From Spiro-02 sp034114085 (lineage in GTDB: Bacteria > Spirochaetota > Spirochaetia > Sphaerochaetales > Sphaerochaetaceae): a stretch of 64,000 nt of DNA. The translations under genes and the position numbers were made by a program. The notes under the pieces are model-generated. The model saw nothing but the letters and a program-made list of their open reading frames with translations. It was not told where the DNA came from and made no database searches. Location: the NCBI GenBank assembly GCA_034114085.1, contig JAXEWB010000006.1, forward strand, positions 8,700 to 72,699. The letters are read 5' to 3'. This document shows, piece by piece, positions 1 through 9,040 of this stretch. Position 1 is the first letter of the stretch. Each line of letters starts with the position of its first letter.

Positions 1-1386
1 GGATTCTCCGATGGTGAACCGGCAGTCCATGAAGAACTGAAAGATGTCGTACAGACGCAAGTCACTGCAATTGTCAAGGCGATACAGAAGAATGGGGGTA
101 TGGATGTCTTTGAAGCTTCTGAGTTGGTCGCTTCGGTCGCTTCCGCAAAGGAAATGGCCAATGAAATGCTGAAGCACGATGTAGACGGTGTCATATTTTC
201 CTTCGGAGTGTTCAGTTTTCCGAGTTTTTCAGCCATAGCCGCGGAGAACCTACATGGGAGACCCGTATTGTTGATGGCGAATCTGAATCCTGATTGGCCG
301 GGAATGGTCTCCATGCTCGCAAGCGGTGGTGCCTTGAACCAGTTGGGTATCAGGCATTTCCGTGCGGCTGGCGACATCAACGATTTGTCCGTCATGGAGA
401 AAGTCCTGCGGTTTGCGAAATGCGCGCATGCGGTCAATTCGATTAAAGGCTCCACATATGGGCTCGTGGGCGGTAGAAGCCTCGGCATGTATAGCGCGAC
501 AGTAAGCATGCAGGACTGGCAGAAAAAATTCGGTGTCGATATCGAACATATAGACCAGTCGGAAATAGTACGGCTTGCGGAGACAATCGATGAGGAAACT
601 GTTGATAAAGCCATCGATTGGCTGGAAAAATATACAAAAGCCATCAAATACGACGGTAGGCAACTGACACCCGAAAAGCTCAGGACCCAGATTCGTCATT
701 ATGAGGCTACGAAAAAAATCGTCCAGGAACATGGGCTTGATTTCCTCGGCGTGAAGTGCCATTACGAAATGAGCCGGCATTACTGTACACAATGTCTCAG
801 TGCGGCGTTCATGAACGATCCCTATGACTGGAATGGGCCGAAAAAACCAGTCGTCTGCGCTTGTGAAGCCGATAGTGATGCCGCATTGACGATGCAGATG
901 CTCAAATATCTGGCGAATACTCCTGTGCTGTTCATGGATGTCCGCCATTGGGATTCTGAACATGGTGTGATGGTTTTCTGTAATTGTGGCTCTGAATCGA
1001 CCTATTACGCCACGGGAACCGATGATTTCAAGAAAAACCTCAGTAAGGTCACTCTGTATCCGGCATTGAGCATCTATGCCGGTGGTGGTTGCCATGTGAA
1101 CCTGATGACGCATGCGGGCCTCATGACAATTGCCCGGCTGTGCCGGAAGAACGGTACATATAGGATGACCATGTTCACGGCGGAAGTTGTGGAATTGGAA
1201 GATGATGTCATGAAAGAAACTACCGAAGAATGGCCCCATGTATTCGCAAAACTACCGTTCGACCATGAAATTTTTCTGGACCAATTCGATGCGAACCATT
1301 GTCATGCGGTCTACGGCGACCATATCGACGAACTGAAGGTGCTTTGTGAAATGCTTGACATTGATATCGATGTCATGGGTGAGTGA
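1..1386 (+). CDS. L-fucose/L-arabinose isomerase-family protein (5' end outside window)
   Basis: The reading frame is open from base 1, and the residues before the first in-window ATG (base 100) read GFSDGEPAVHEELKDVV, which looks like real protein, so the true start lies upstream. The product resembles the FucI/AraA superfamily of ketol isomerases: an N-terminal Rossmann-like half (about residues 30-190 of the visible part) and a C-terminal half with DSDAALTMQ and a conserved ACEAD stretch that in the family carries acidic metal ligands. The gene lies 12 bases upstream of an RpiB-like isomerase and is followed by dhaK and dhaL, so it probably supplies a ketose or keto-sugar for phosphorylation. 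Many members of this superfamily with this context have unknown substrates; fucose itself is not implied. Family call is fairly safe, substrate unknown. Confidence 0.75.
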   Translation, partial: GFSDGEPAVHEELKDVVQTQVTAIVKAIQKNGGMDVFEASELVASVASAKEMANEMLKHDVDGVIFSFGVFSFPSFSAIAAENLHGRPVLLMANLNPDWPGMVSMLASGGALNQLGIRHFRAAGDINDLSVMEKVLRFAKCAHAVNSIKGSTYGLVGGRSLGMYSATVSMQDWQKKFGVDIEHIDQSEIVRLAETIDEETVDKAIDWLEKYTKAIKYDGRQLTPEKLRTQIRHYEATKKIVQEHGLDFLGVKCHYEMSRHYCTQCLSAAFMNDPYDWNGPKKPVVCACEADSDAALTMQMLKYLANTPVLFMDVRHWDSEHGVMVFCNCGSESTYYATGTDDFKKNLSKVTLYPALSIYAGGGCHVNLMTHAGLMTIARLCRKNGTYRMTMFTAEVVELEDDVMKETTEEWPHVFAKLPFDHEIFLDQFDANHCHAVYGDHIDELKVLCEMLDIDIDVMGE

Positions 1387-1398
1387 CGGAGGCGCGAT

Positions 1399-1851
1399 AT
1401 GAAGATTGCTATTGGAAGTGATGAGGCAGGTTTCGAGCTGAAAGAGACCTTGAAGATGTACTTGGTTTCCAAGGGGTACGATGTAACTGACCATGGTGTT
1501 TATGATACGTCCCCGTCCATGTATCCTGAGATCGCATTGAAAGTTGCTGAGGCTGTAAAGATGAAACAGCAGGATCGTGGGATTCTGGTTTGCGGTACCG
1601 GTATCGGAATGTGCATGACGGCGAACAAGGTCCCGGGGATCCGTGCCGCGCTTTGCAGTGACACATTCTCCGCCGAACGCGCCATGAAAAGCAACGATGC
1701 ACAGATTATTACACTGGGGCAACGTGTCATAGGGCCTGAATTGGCGAAAGTAATTGTCCAGGCTTGGTTGGACGCTGATACAGTATCCAGTTCTTCAGTA
1801 TCAAAAGTGGAATGCATGATGAATATTGAAAAACAGTTTCTGAAAGGTTGA
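1399..1851 (+). CDS. rpiB: RpiB/LacAB-family sugar-phosphate isomerase
   Basis: This 150-residue protein has the full length of RpiB-type isomerases, which interconvert aldose and ketose phosphates (ribose-5-phosphate, galactose-6-phosphate, or tetrose phosphates in erythritol pathways). Visible signatures are the N-terminal GSDEAG (the Asp contacts substrate), CGTGIG with the catalytic-base cysteine at residue 65, and SNDAQIITLG in place of the usual HNDAN motif. It is preceded by GGAGGCG and sits between the fucose-isomerase-like gene and dhaK. In tetritol catabolism an RpiB homologue acts directly after a DhaK-type kinase on erythrulose phosphate, so a tetrulose-phosphate isomerase is as likely as a ribose-5-phosphate isomerase. 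The symbol names the family, not a proven substrate. Confidence 0.85.
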   Translation: MKIAIGSDEAGFELKETLKMYLVSKGYDVTDHGVYDTSPSMYPEIALKVAEAVKMKQQDRGILVCGTGIGMCMTANKVPGIRAALCSDTFSAERAMKSNDAQIITLGQRVIGPELAKVIVQAWLDADTVSSSSVSKVECMMNIEKQFLKG

Positions 1852-1863
1852 AGGAGGTCTCGT

Positions 1864-2871
1864 ATGCAACGAATTATCAATGAGCCCAGTCTCGTGGTGG
1901 AGGATATGCTCGAGGGGTTTCTTTTGGCGCATGATGACACCATTGAAGTCAGCGAAGACAATCCCCGCGTTGTCAAGGCAAAAAATGTTCCTGCCAAAGG
2001 AAAGGTCGGCATTGTGACTGGCGGTGGGTCGGGGCACAAGCCGGCGTTCATCGGATATGTCGGAAGAAACTTGGTTGACGCAGCGGCGGTAGGCGAGGTG
2101 TTTTCATCCCCTACTGCGAAGGCGTTTTACGATGCTTTCAAAGCAGTGGACGGTGGTGCCGGGGTTGCCTGTCTGTATGGTAATTATGCCGGGGACAACA
2201 TGAATGTAAGAATGGCGATGGAATTAGCCGACGACGATGATATCCTTGTGAAGACGGTAGTCGCCAACGACGATGCAGCCAGCGCCCCGAAGTCTGAACC
2301 GAACAAACGTCGTGGCGTGGCAGGTGAGATACTGATGTGGAAGACCGCTGGCGCAAAGGCCGCTCTTGGTGGAACTTTGGACGAAGTGATTTCCGTCGCG
2401 CAGAAAACGATTGACAATACCCGAAGCGTGGGAATCGGATTGACCTCCTGTACGATTCCTGCGAACGGCAAGCCCAATTTTCATATAGACGCAGGTACCA
2501 TGGAGGTCGGCATAGGGCATCATGGGGAACCTGGGGTACTGGTTGAACCGTTGGCCTCCGCAAAGGATATCGCTAAACGTGCGGTAGATATTGTTGTTCC
2601 CGATCTTCCGTTTACAGCAGGGAATGAGGTCGTCGTACTGGTTTCCGGACTAGGTTCGACACCCGTCATGGAGCTGTATATCTTCTATAACGAGGTGTCT
2701 CGGTTGCTTCGTGACAAAGGTATCAATGTGTATCGCAAATATGTCGGCAACTACTTTACCTCGCTGGACATGATGGGCGTTACATTGACGCTGACAAAAA
2801 TTGACGCGGAATTAAAACCGTTGATTGATCTTGAATGTGAGTCGATGGGACTGACGCAGTTTTCCAAGTGA
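1864..2871 (+). CDS. dhaK: Dihydroxyacetone kinase subunit DhaK
   Basis: DhaK binds dihydroxyacetone (or related short ketoses) covalently through a histidine hemiaminal and receives phosphate from DhaL. The 335-residue length is normal. GGGSGHKP lies at residues 53-60, and the substrate-binding histidine is His220 in GIGHHGEPG. An AAGGAGG ribosome site precedes the ATG at 1864, 13 bases after rpiB. dhaL follows after nine bases. No DhaM (PTS phosphodonor) gene is visible, so whether the donor is a PTS protein encoded elsewhere or ATP cannot be decided. The isomerase neighbours suggest a C4 ketose such as erythrulose rather than, or besides, dihydroxyacetone. Confidence 0.93.
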   Translation: MQRIINEPSLVVEDMLEGFLLAHDDTIEVSEDNPRVVKAKNVPAKGKVGIVTGGGSGHKPAFIGYVGRNLVDAAAVGEVFSSPTAKAFYDAFKAVDGGAGVACLYGNYAGDNMNVRMAMELADDDDILVKTVVANDDAASAPKSEPNKRRGVAGEILMWKTAGAKAALGGTLDEVISVAQKTIDNTRSVGIGLTSCTIPANGKPNFHIDAGTMEVGIGHHGEPGVLVEPLASAKDIAKRAVDIVVPDLPFTAGNEVVVLVSGLGSTPVMELYIFYNEVSRLLRDKGINVYRKYVGNYFTSLDMMGVTLTLTKIDAELKPLIDLECESMGLTQFSK

Positions 2872-2880
2872 GGGATGGAT

Positions 2881-3519
2881 ATGGAGAAGTTCGACAATAA
2901 TAAGAACGGAGATATCGTCCTGAAGCTGGCCGACGCGATCATCGCCAATACCGGCTTGTTGAGCGAGATAGACGGCGCCGTCGCGGATGGCGACCATGGC
3001 ATCAACATGAACAAAGGCTTTTCCATCTGCAAGGAACGGTTGCAAGGGATGGCTTTTTCATTTTCCGATGGGTTGCTGACCCTCGGGACGATTCTGCTCA
3101 CGGAGATCGGCGGTTCGATGGGTCCCTTGTACGGAAGTTTGTTTCGTGGCATGGCGAAACCAGCGAAGGGTATGGAATTCATCGATATCAAACTTTTCGA
3201 TGCGATGCTGTCCGTTGCGCTGGAGAAAGTCGAATCTATAGGAAACGCCCATGTGGGTGACAAGACGATGATGGATACTTTGGTACCGGCCGTTAGTGCA
3301 TTCCATGAGGCGACGGAACAAGGACTTTCTTTTTCCGTTGCTCTTGGGCGTATGTCGTCGGCGGCGAAAAACGGAATGGACAGTACCAAGGACATGGTGG
3401 CCAAGATTGGCCGTGCCGCGAGGCTGGGTGAGCGTTCTCGTGGTGTTCTCGACGCAGGGGCCGTCTCGTGCTGGATTATTCTATCAACGTTTTCAGAAGA
3501 AATTGCTAAAAGATTATAG
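2881..3519 (+). CDS. dhaL: Dihydroxyacetone kinase subunit DhaL (ADP/ATP-binding)
   Basis: DhaL is the nucleotide-binding helical-barrel subunit that phosphorylates the ketose held by DhaK. The VADGDHGINM motif near residue 40 carries the aspartates that chelate two magnesium ions on the nucleotide; GGSMGPLYGS and GDKTMMD are the other family signatures, and the end RAARLGERSRGVLDAGAVS is typical. Two in-frame ATGs exist (2875 and 2881); the GAGGG that overlaps the dhaK stop is correctly spaced only for 2881, so that start is used (212 residues). The end of this gene also carries the candidate promoter of the downstream regulator. Confidence 0.92.
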   Translation: MEKFDNNKNGDIVLKLADAIIANTGLLSEIDGAVADGDHGINMNKGFSICKERLQGMAFSFSDGLLTLGTILLTEIGGSMGPLYGSLFRGMAKPAKGMEFIDIKLFDAMLSVALEKVESIGNAHVGDKTMMDTLVPAVSAFHEATEQGLSFSVALGRMSSAAKNGMDSTKDMVAKIGRAARLGERSRGVLDAGAVSCWIILSTFSEEIAKRL

Positions 3520-3531
3520 TCCTGCTATACT
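3503..3531 (+). promoter_or_regulatory. Promoter for a leaderless gntR-type gene
   Basis: TTGCTA (3503-3508), a 17-base spacer and TATACT (3526-3531) with an extended -10 TG form a good sigma-70-type promoter inside the end of dhaL. The ATG of the regulator is at 3540, only eight bases beyond the -10 box, and no Shine-Dalgarno sequence is present, so transcription would start at or next to the A of the ATG. Confidence 0.6.
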
Positions 3532-3539
3532 TATATATA

Positions 3540-4277
3540 ATGGACTGGGATATTCAGCCACTGACGGCACAGCATCATACATTATATGAAATCATCGCCG
3601 ACTCCTTGGAGGAGATGATTCTGACGGACAAGGTTGACTCGCAGCGTTTGCCCACTGAGCATGAATTGGCCGCGAAGTTCGGCGTGAGCCGGACTGTTGT
3701 CCGGGAGGCTCTGAAACTGCTCAGGGAGCGGGGTCTTGTCAAGATGAGGGCCGGTGACGGCGCTTATACGACCAGACCCCGTTCTTCGACGATGAGCCAG
3801 GCGATGAACCGTCTGATTCGGTTCAACGATTTGACCGATTGGGATGTGGTTCAGATTAGAATCATACTGGAATGTGCGGCCTGTGAGCTGGCGTTTGAGC
3901 ATGTGGGGGAGAATGAGCTTCAGGAGCTTACCGTTATCCTCAATGATATGATTCAGTTCAAGTCCAACCTCGATATCCGTGTAAAGAAAGATTGTGAATT
4001 CCATTATGCGATAGCCCGTTTTAGCCAGAACGCCTTGCTGGCGTTCTTTGTCCAGTCGATCAATGATATCCTTTATGATTTTATGCGTAAGCGTATTGAG
4101 TACAGGCCTACAGGAAACGATGAAGGCATTGTGTGGCATACCCGCTTGATCGAATGTTTTCGGACCGCTGACGCGAATGCCGTGTCGAACCTGATGCGTG
4201 AACATATCCTGTCGTCGTACCATCAGATGGAATATGAAGAGGATGGCGCAAAGCCGGTGATTGGGAAACTTCCCTGA
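3540..4277 (+). CDS. GntR-family transcriptional regulator, FadR/FCD type
   Basis: The first 75 residues form the GntR winged helix (LPTEHELAAKFGVSRTVVREALKLLRERGLV, a textbook GntR recognition region), followed by an all-helical FCD ligand domain to the end of 245 residues. In this subfamily the FCD domain binds a carboxylate or sugar-acid effector, often via a metal held by Asp and His residues. Position at the end of the isomerase-DhaKL operon, same strand, makes it the likely repressor of that operon. The start at 3540 matches the family N-terminus but has no ribosome site; the -10 box eight bases before it points to a leaderless transcript. Confidence 0.88.
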   Translation: MDWDIQPLTAQHHTLYEIIADSLEEMILTDKVDSQRLPTEHELAAKFGVSRTVVREALKLLRERGLVKMRAGDGAYTTRPRSSTMSQAMNRLIRFNDLTDWDVVQIRIILECAACELAFEHVGENELQELTVILNDMIQFKSNLDIRVKKDCEFHYAIARFSQNALLAFFVQSINDILYDFMRKRIEYRPTGNDEGIVWHTRLIECFRTADANAVSNLMREHILSSYHQMEYEEDGAKPVIGKLP

Positions 4278-4438
4278 GCATGGTCGCATCCCATCACACA
4301 TTTTCATATACATAGGTAATCACAATAGTACAGCCGAGGCCTGCCCTAATGGAGCTTTATAGCAGTAGTTCCCTTCCTCCTTGTTTTGCCCTGTTGTCCT
4401 GTCTGCCGCACGCTATGGCCTCATACCGGACGTGGACT

Positions 4439-5275
4439 CTATGCCCGACGTGGTTTCCTGACGATACGCTCATGGTAAAAATAGTTCACGAAATCAACGA
4501 TCCCCAGTTCCTTGCACCAGACGGGAATCAAGTCGGATAGACACTCCCAGTAAGAGCCGTCCTTTTTTTCGTAGATTTCTTTGTACAACGGCAATGCATG
4601 GGGATATTTCTCTGCAATCAGCCGCATGATTCGGGGACGGTATCCACCTCGAAGATTGAGGTTTTCAAACCAGTAGGTATCGATGAATTGATGCGTCGCT
4701 TCCAGAATCCCCCGCACATTGGTCAGCGAGGGAAAAATCGGAGACATGAACAGTACCGCATGGATTCCTGCGTCATGCAATGTCCGCAACGCTGTGAGCC
4801 TTCGCCCAATGGACGGCGCGCCCGGTTCCATCTCCTGACGAAACGAATCGTCCAGCGTATTCATTGAGATTGCGACCTGGACGGACTTCGCCTGCTTTAA
4901 CAGCTCCATATCCCGTAGCACCAAATCGGATTTTGTCACGATGTTGATGCAGGCGTCACTTCCTGCCATCTGTTCGAGGAGCTTTCTGGTAAGGCCGTAT
5001 TTCTTTTCAAAAGGATTGTATGGGTCCGTCACCGAACTGAGTATTACAGTTTTTCCTGCGAGCTTTCCAGTATTGATAGGTTTCGCGCATTCCTTGATGT
5101 CAAGGAAAGTTCCCCAGGGTTCACTGTGGTGTGTAAAACGCCTCATGAACTCCGCATAGCAGTAGAGGCATCCATGCGGACATCCGATATACGGGTTGAT
5201 TACGAACTCCGACGCCGGGAGCCGGGAAGGGGAGAGGTAATCGGAGGCCTGCACTGTATCGATGAGTATTGCCAT
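4439..5275 (-). CDS. SPL-family radical SAM protein (SplB-like)
   Basis: A 278-residue radical SAM protein. The cluster motif is CPHGCLYC with Cys32, Cys36 and Cys39, immediately after NPYIGC, as in the Rv2578c/SplB-like family related to spore photoproduct lyase. It lacks the conserved extra C-terminal cysteine context needed to call a true photolyase, and the organism shows no sporulation genes here. Many non-sporulating bacteria carry such a protein with unknown function, possibly in DNA or nucleotide repair. It is the last gene of the minus-strand run and follows the binding-protein gene by 39 bases. Confidence 0.85.
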   Translation of the reverse strand: MAILIDTVQASDYLSPSRLPASEFVINPYIGCPHGCLYCYAEFMRRFTHHSEPWGTFLDIKECAKPINTGKLAGKTVILSSVTDPYNPFEKKYGLTRKLLEQMAGSDACINIVTKSDLVLRDMELLKQAKSVQVAISMNTLDDSFRQEMEPGAPSIGRRLTALRTLHDAGIHAVLFMSPIFPSLTNVRGILEATHQFIDTYWFENLNLRGGYRPRIMRLIAEKYPHALPLYKEIYEKKDGSYWECLSDLIPVWCKELGIVDFVNYFYHERIVRKPRRA

Positions 5276-5314
5276 GGTCGCATCCTTGCGTCGTCAGGCT
5301 ATCGCATATAGAGG

Positions 5315-6418
5315 TCAGTTCGCTTGGACGGAAGCCCTGTACAGGTCGATGATCGTCTGTTGCGCCTGAGAATCCGTCAGGCCGTGGAAATCCTCATAGA
5401 ATGAGAGTATTTCCTGCTCCATATCAAAACCGGGGAACGACTGTGGATAGAGGTCGGCCGCCATCCATTGCAGGCAGAGTATCCAACGGCTGATGGGTTG
5501 CGCATAGTTGCTGAAATCTCCGGGAATCGCCTTGACCCGGCCTGCTTTCATCGCGGGGATGTCCGACCATCGTTTGTCGTTTTTCAATTCTGCCAGGAAG
5601 TTTTCCGCTGGATCCTTGTAACTATAGATGTAGATGTAGTCAGGATTCCAAGCGGCGATTTGCTCGAATGAAATCTTTGCGAAGCCTTTGTTTTTGAATC
5701 CCGACCCCAGCCATATCGGTACACCGCCGGCATCTTCGACAAACCGGGTCTGCATCCAGGAATCAGGAGCTACGGTATAGGTCAACGGGCCGTCGGTGGA
5801 TGAGACCCGCATCATCAGGACTTTCGGCCTATCCGACTCCGGGATGGCCGATATCGCTTGCTCAATCTTGTCCTGGCGCTCCGTGTACAAGCCGATTACT
5901 TCTTCCGCCCGACCGGTATCACCGACCAGCTTGCCCAACTGTATGAGTTCCGTCCGCCAATCTTCGGGCATTTCGAGGGATACCGTAAAGACGGGAACGC
6001 CCATAGCCGTCAACTTGTCCCCGAGGCCTGCATAGGTGAAGTCCTTCATCAGCACCAAATCAGGGGCGCGGGCGATTACTTCCTCGATGCTGGGAATTTC
6101 CGGAGTGCGGGCCCCTTCAGCGAGTTGCGGCAGCAACAGCGAATAGAGATCGCCTGTCCCCTGATCGGTTTTCGGCAATTCCACAACCGCTTTGACCGCC
6201 TCCGGGAACAGCAGGAAAGCGTCGGTCGCCACTATGGCCGATTTGCCGACAATGATCACTCGTTGTGGAGGCTGCGCCAGCGTTACCGTCCTGTCCAAAG
6301 CGTCTGTCGCACTGACGGTTCCTGTTTGTTGCCGTTCTGAGGTTCCCTTCGCGGACAGCGAGAGGGAGATCAATAAAACAAGGAGCCATGATAGTGTTGT
6401 AATACGTATTCTCGGCAT
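5315..6418 (-). CDS. Periplasmic binding protein of iron-siderophore/cobalamin type
   Basis: The 367-residue product has an N-terminal signal sequence (hydrophobic WLLVLLISLSLSAKG) and the two-lobe PF01497 fold of periplasmic proteins that deliver ferric siderophores, haem or cobalamin to ABC importers: DALDRTVTLAQPPQRVIIVG at the start, a long connecting helix, then GVPIWLGSGF and PDYIYIY in lobe 2. No lipobox is evident. The ATG at 6433 is too close to GGAGA; the second ATG at 6418 is better spaced and is used. No permease or ATPase gene is adjacent, so this is either an orphan binding protein or works with a transporter elsewhere. Its place after pepF is probably only positional. Confidence 0.8.
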   Translation of the reverse strand: MPRIRITTLSWLLVLLISLSLSAKGTSERQQTGTVSATDALDRTVTLAQPPQRVIIVGKSAIVATDAFLLFPEAVKAVVELPKTDQGTGDLYSLLLPQLAEGARTPEIPSIEEVIARAPDLVLMKDFTYAGLGDKLTAMGVPVFTVSLEMPEDWRTELIQLGKLVGDTGRAEEVIGLYTERQDKIEQAISAIPESDRPKVLMMRVSSTDGPLTYTVAPDSWMQTRFVEDAGGVPIWLGSGFKNKGFAKISFEQIAAWNPDYIYIYSYKDPAENFLAELKNDKRWSDIPAMKAGRVKAIPGDFSNYAQPISRWILCLQWMAADLYPQSFPGFDMEQEILSFYEDFHGLTDSQAQQTIIDLYRASVQAN

Positions 6419-6546
6419 AGTGTCATTCTCCACTAAAATCGGGTCGGACCAATCTGTTCAGTCCGCCTGGGCCGGATGCTGCTCCGGGCAGAGGCGCCTT
6501 TGCAAACGGTCACAAAAAACGAGAAACTTCTACAGCTTCCTTACAA

Positions 6547-8346
6547 CTATCTGTCGGCCAGTTGTTCGAACTGGTCGAGCAATCGTCCGAACAGCGCAGT
6601 CGCCTGATGTACGGGTTCTGGCGTTCCCATGTCAACGCCGGCCTTGCGTAGCGAGTCAATCGGGTAGGTACTTCCCCCTGACTTCAAGAATCCGATATAT
6701 CTGTCCCTGTCGTCTTTTGTTCCGTTGAGGACTCTTTCTGATAGCGCGATTGACGCGGAAAGTCCCGTCGCATATTTATAGACATAGAAAGCGCTGTAGA
6801 AATGGGGAATTCGAAGTCCTTCCAGATCGCTTTCATCTTCCAAGGACATGTCGGGGCCAAAATAAGCCTCTAGCAAGGAACGATAGGTTTTTCGCAGTCC
6901 CTCGACAGTAATCGGTTCTCCTGCCTCGACCTGCGCATGAACCAGCATCTCGAACTCCGCGAACATCGTCTGTCTGAACAGCGTAGCCACGATATCGTCC
7001 ATTTGCTTGCCGATGATGTAGGCATGCATCGCATCGTCTTTCGCATTGTCCAGCAGGTACTTGGCGACAAGCTGTTCATTGAAGGTCGAGGCTACTTCGG
7101 CCTCGAAAATCGTGTAGTCGTATTCCGGGTATGGATTATTGTGGACGCTATACCAGCTGTGCATTGAGTGACCGCCTTCATGGGCGAGGGTGAATACGTC
7201 GCGAAATACATCCTCCTTGTAGTTGAGCAGGATGTATGGATGCCCGGTATATGCGCCGCAGGAGAACGCTCCCGAGCGTTTCCCCTTGTTCTCGTATCGG
7301 TCCACCCACCGTTGCGTGGTGAGCCCTTCCCTGATGGTCTTCACGTATTCCTCGCCCAATGGAGCCAATGCGCCACAGACGATCTGTACCGCCTCGTCAT
7401 AGGGAGTGTGAGTTTCGATTCCCTTGACGAGCGGCACATATACGTCATAATGGGCAAGTTTTTCCACTCCAAGCAGTTTTTTGCGAAGCGCATAGTACCT
7501 GTGCAGGATCGGGAACGCATCATGGACCGCTTGGATCAAGTTGTCATAGACTTGCACGGGGACATTGTCGGGAAACAGGGCTGCTTCTCTGGCGGAAGGG
7601 TAGTTCCTGACCTTTGCGTGGAAGATATCTTTCTTGACGCTGCCCTCATACAGTCTCGCAAGCGTGTGCTTGTGTACGTCGAATGCCTGATAGAACTGTT
7701 TGTATGCTTGTTTTCGAAGTTCTCTGTCTGGTTTCATCATGAATGCGCTATAAGTGGTCTGCGTCAGCGGCAGCTCGCCCTCATCGGTTGGAATGACACC
7801 AAAGTCCATGTCTACATTGGTAAGATCATGGAACGTATCATGGGGTACCGACCCGACTTCGCTTTGGAGCGCCATGATTTTTTCTTCGTTTTCCGTCAAT
7901 ACATGAGGCTTGAACCTGACCAGTTTGCCGAGCATCGCCCGGTAGTCCGAAAAACGGTCGTCCTTCAACCACGCTTTCAGGGATTCGTCGTCAATCGCTT
8001 GAATCTCCGGGTCAAAATAGCTCATCTGCGCCGCAAAGTCCGTTTGGGCTTGACTGATCATCCCTAGCCGTCTCTGATTTGCTGTGTCGCCGCTGTCTGC
8101 GCTGTATTTTAGGAACGCATAGTTGCCTAATCGTTCGCAAAGCAACGATATATGTGAGAACCAGTCCAGCACAAGGAGCAAGGCGTCCGCCGATTTGCCT
8201 AAGGTTCCCTTGTAGTCAGCCGCCTGAGGAATCATTTCATGGAACCGTTGGAAATCCGCTTCCCAGGCCGTGTCGTCCGTATAGAGAGATGATAGATCCC
8301 AAGTGTCGGTTGTCGCTATTTCCTTTCGTGTCGGTATTTTGCTCAT
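6547..8346 (-). CDS. pepF: Oligoendopeptidase F (M3B metallopeptidase)
   Basis: PepF is a cytoplasmic zinc peptidase that degrades oligopeptides of about 7-17 residues. The 599-residue length is typical. The zinc motif HEGGH occupies residues 389-393 with the extended TLAHEGGHSMHSWYS signature, and the third ligand glutamate lies in the YTIFEAEVAST stretch that follows. The N-terminal half is the helical substrate-channel domain (WDLSSLY start is characteristic). It follows rdgB by 71 bases on the same strand, so the two may be co-transcribed. Confidence 0.95.
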   Translation of the reverse strand: MSKIPTRKEIATTDTWDLSSLYTDDTAWEADFQRFHEMIPQAADYKGTLGKSADALLLVLDWFSHISLLCERLGNYAFLKYSADSGDTANQRRLGMISQAQTDFAAQMSYFDPEIQAIDDESLKAWLKDDRFSDYRAMLGKLVRFKPHVLTENEEKIMALQSEVGSVPHDTFHDLTNVDMDFGVIPTDEGELPLTQTTYSAFMMKPDRELRKQAYKQFYQAFDVHKHTLARLYEGSVKKDIFHAKVRNYPSAREAALFPDNVPVQVYDNLIQAVHDAFPILHRYYALRKKLLGVEKLAHYDVYVPLVKGIETHTPYDEAVQIVCGALAPLGEEYVKTIREGLTTQRWVDRYENKGKRSGAFSCGAYTGHPYILLNYKEDVFRDVFTLAHEGGHSMHSWYSVHNNPYPEYDYTIFEAEVASTFNEQLVAKYLLDNAKDDAMHAYIIGKQMDDIVATLFRQTMFAEFEMLVHAQVEAGEPITVEGLRKTYRSLLEAYFGPDMSLEDESDLEGLRIPHFYSAFYVYKYATGLSASIALSERVLNGTKDDRDRYIGFLKSGGSTYPIDSLRKAGVDMGTPEPVHQATALFGRLLDQFEQLADR

Positions 8347-8417
8347 TTAAAAGACTCCTTCGTGCACATGTCGGTTTTGGTGAGGGTTCGGCATCGTGAC
8401 TGTTTTTTCCGTACCGT

Positions 8418-9017
8418 TTACAGCGTGTCCAGCAAGGCGAGCAGACGTCTGACCGCACGCCCCCGATGGCTATATGTATCCTTCTTGTTTCCCGGCAGGG
8501 CGGCCATGGTGGTTCCGGCTTCATCGACAAAGAACACCGGATCGTATCCAAACCCACCGGTTCCCGTTTCTCTATCTACGATATGTCCTTCAACCTCTTC
8601 TTGGACGATGAACAATCGCTGGGGGGAAAATACCAGAGCCATGGCACAGACGAAGCTCGCCTTGCGCTGTTCACCTTCCAGCCCCTCCATGTTCTTTAAC
8701 AGGAACAGATTGCGTTCATGCGCTTCAAGCAGATGGCCAAACTGCTCGCTTCCGTATCTGGCTGTCCGCACTCCCGGAGCCCCGCCCAATGCGGGGACCA
8801 CGAGTCCTGAATCATCGGCAACGACGGGTCGCCCGTCGCCGACTTGATAGAGGGCGAGGGCTTTGCCCAAGGCGTTTCCCGCAAAAGTCTCACTGGTTTC
8901 CTCAAAATCAAAGGCAAGCCCCGCTTCCTGTGGAAGTATCAGGGTGTGCCGGCCAGAAAAGATCCGTTCCAACTCTTCCCGTTTATGGGAGTTTCCGCTT
9001 GCAAACAACATTTCCAT
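8418..9017 (-). CDS. rdgB: XTP/dITP diphosphatase (RdgB/HAM1)
   Basis: RdgB hydrolyses non-canonical purine triphosphates such as dITP and XTP to monophosphates, keeping them out of DNA and RNA. The family signatures are visible: LFASGNSHKREEL at the start, ETFAGNALGKA, and VADDSGLVVPALGGAPGVRTARYG, plus GFGYDPVFF near residue 150. A longer reading exists upstream, but the family N-terminus begins at the ATG at 9017, which is used (199 residues). It lies 23 bases after the end of the sigma-like gene. Confidence 0.94.
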   Translation of the reverse strand: MEMLFASGNSHKREELERIFSGRHTLILPQEAGLAFDFEETSETFAGNALGKALALYQVGDGRPVVADDSGLVVPALGGAPGVRTARYGSEQFGHLLEAHERNLFLLKNMEGLEGEQRKASFVCAMALVFSPQRLFIVQEEVEGHIVDRETGTGGFGYDPVFFVDEAGTTMAALPGNKKDTYSHRGRAVRRLLALLDTL

Positions 9018-9040
9018 GTTCCGTAGAATACCCCGTTTGC

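Noticed and set aside
7168..8067. 299-codon plus-strand frame
   Set aside because: Lies wholly antisense to pepF, which has full family motifs; a shadow of its codon pattern.
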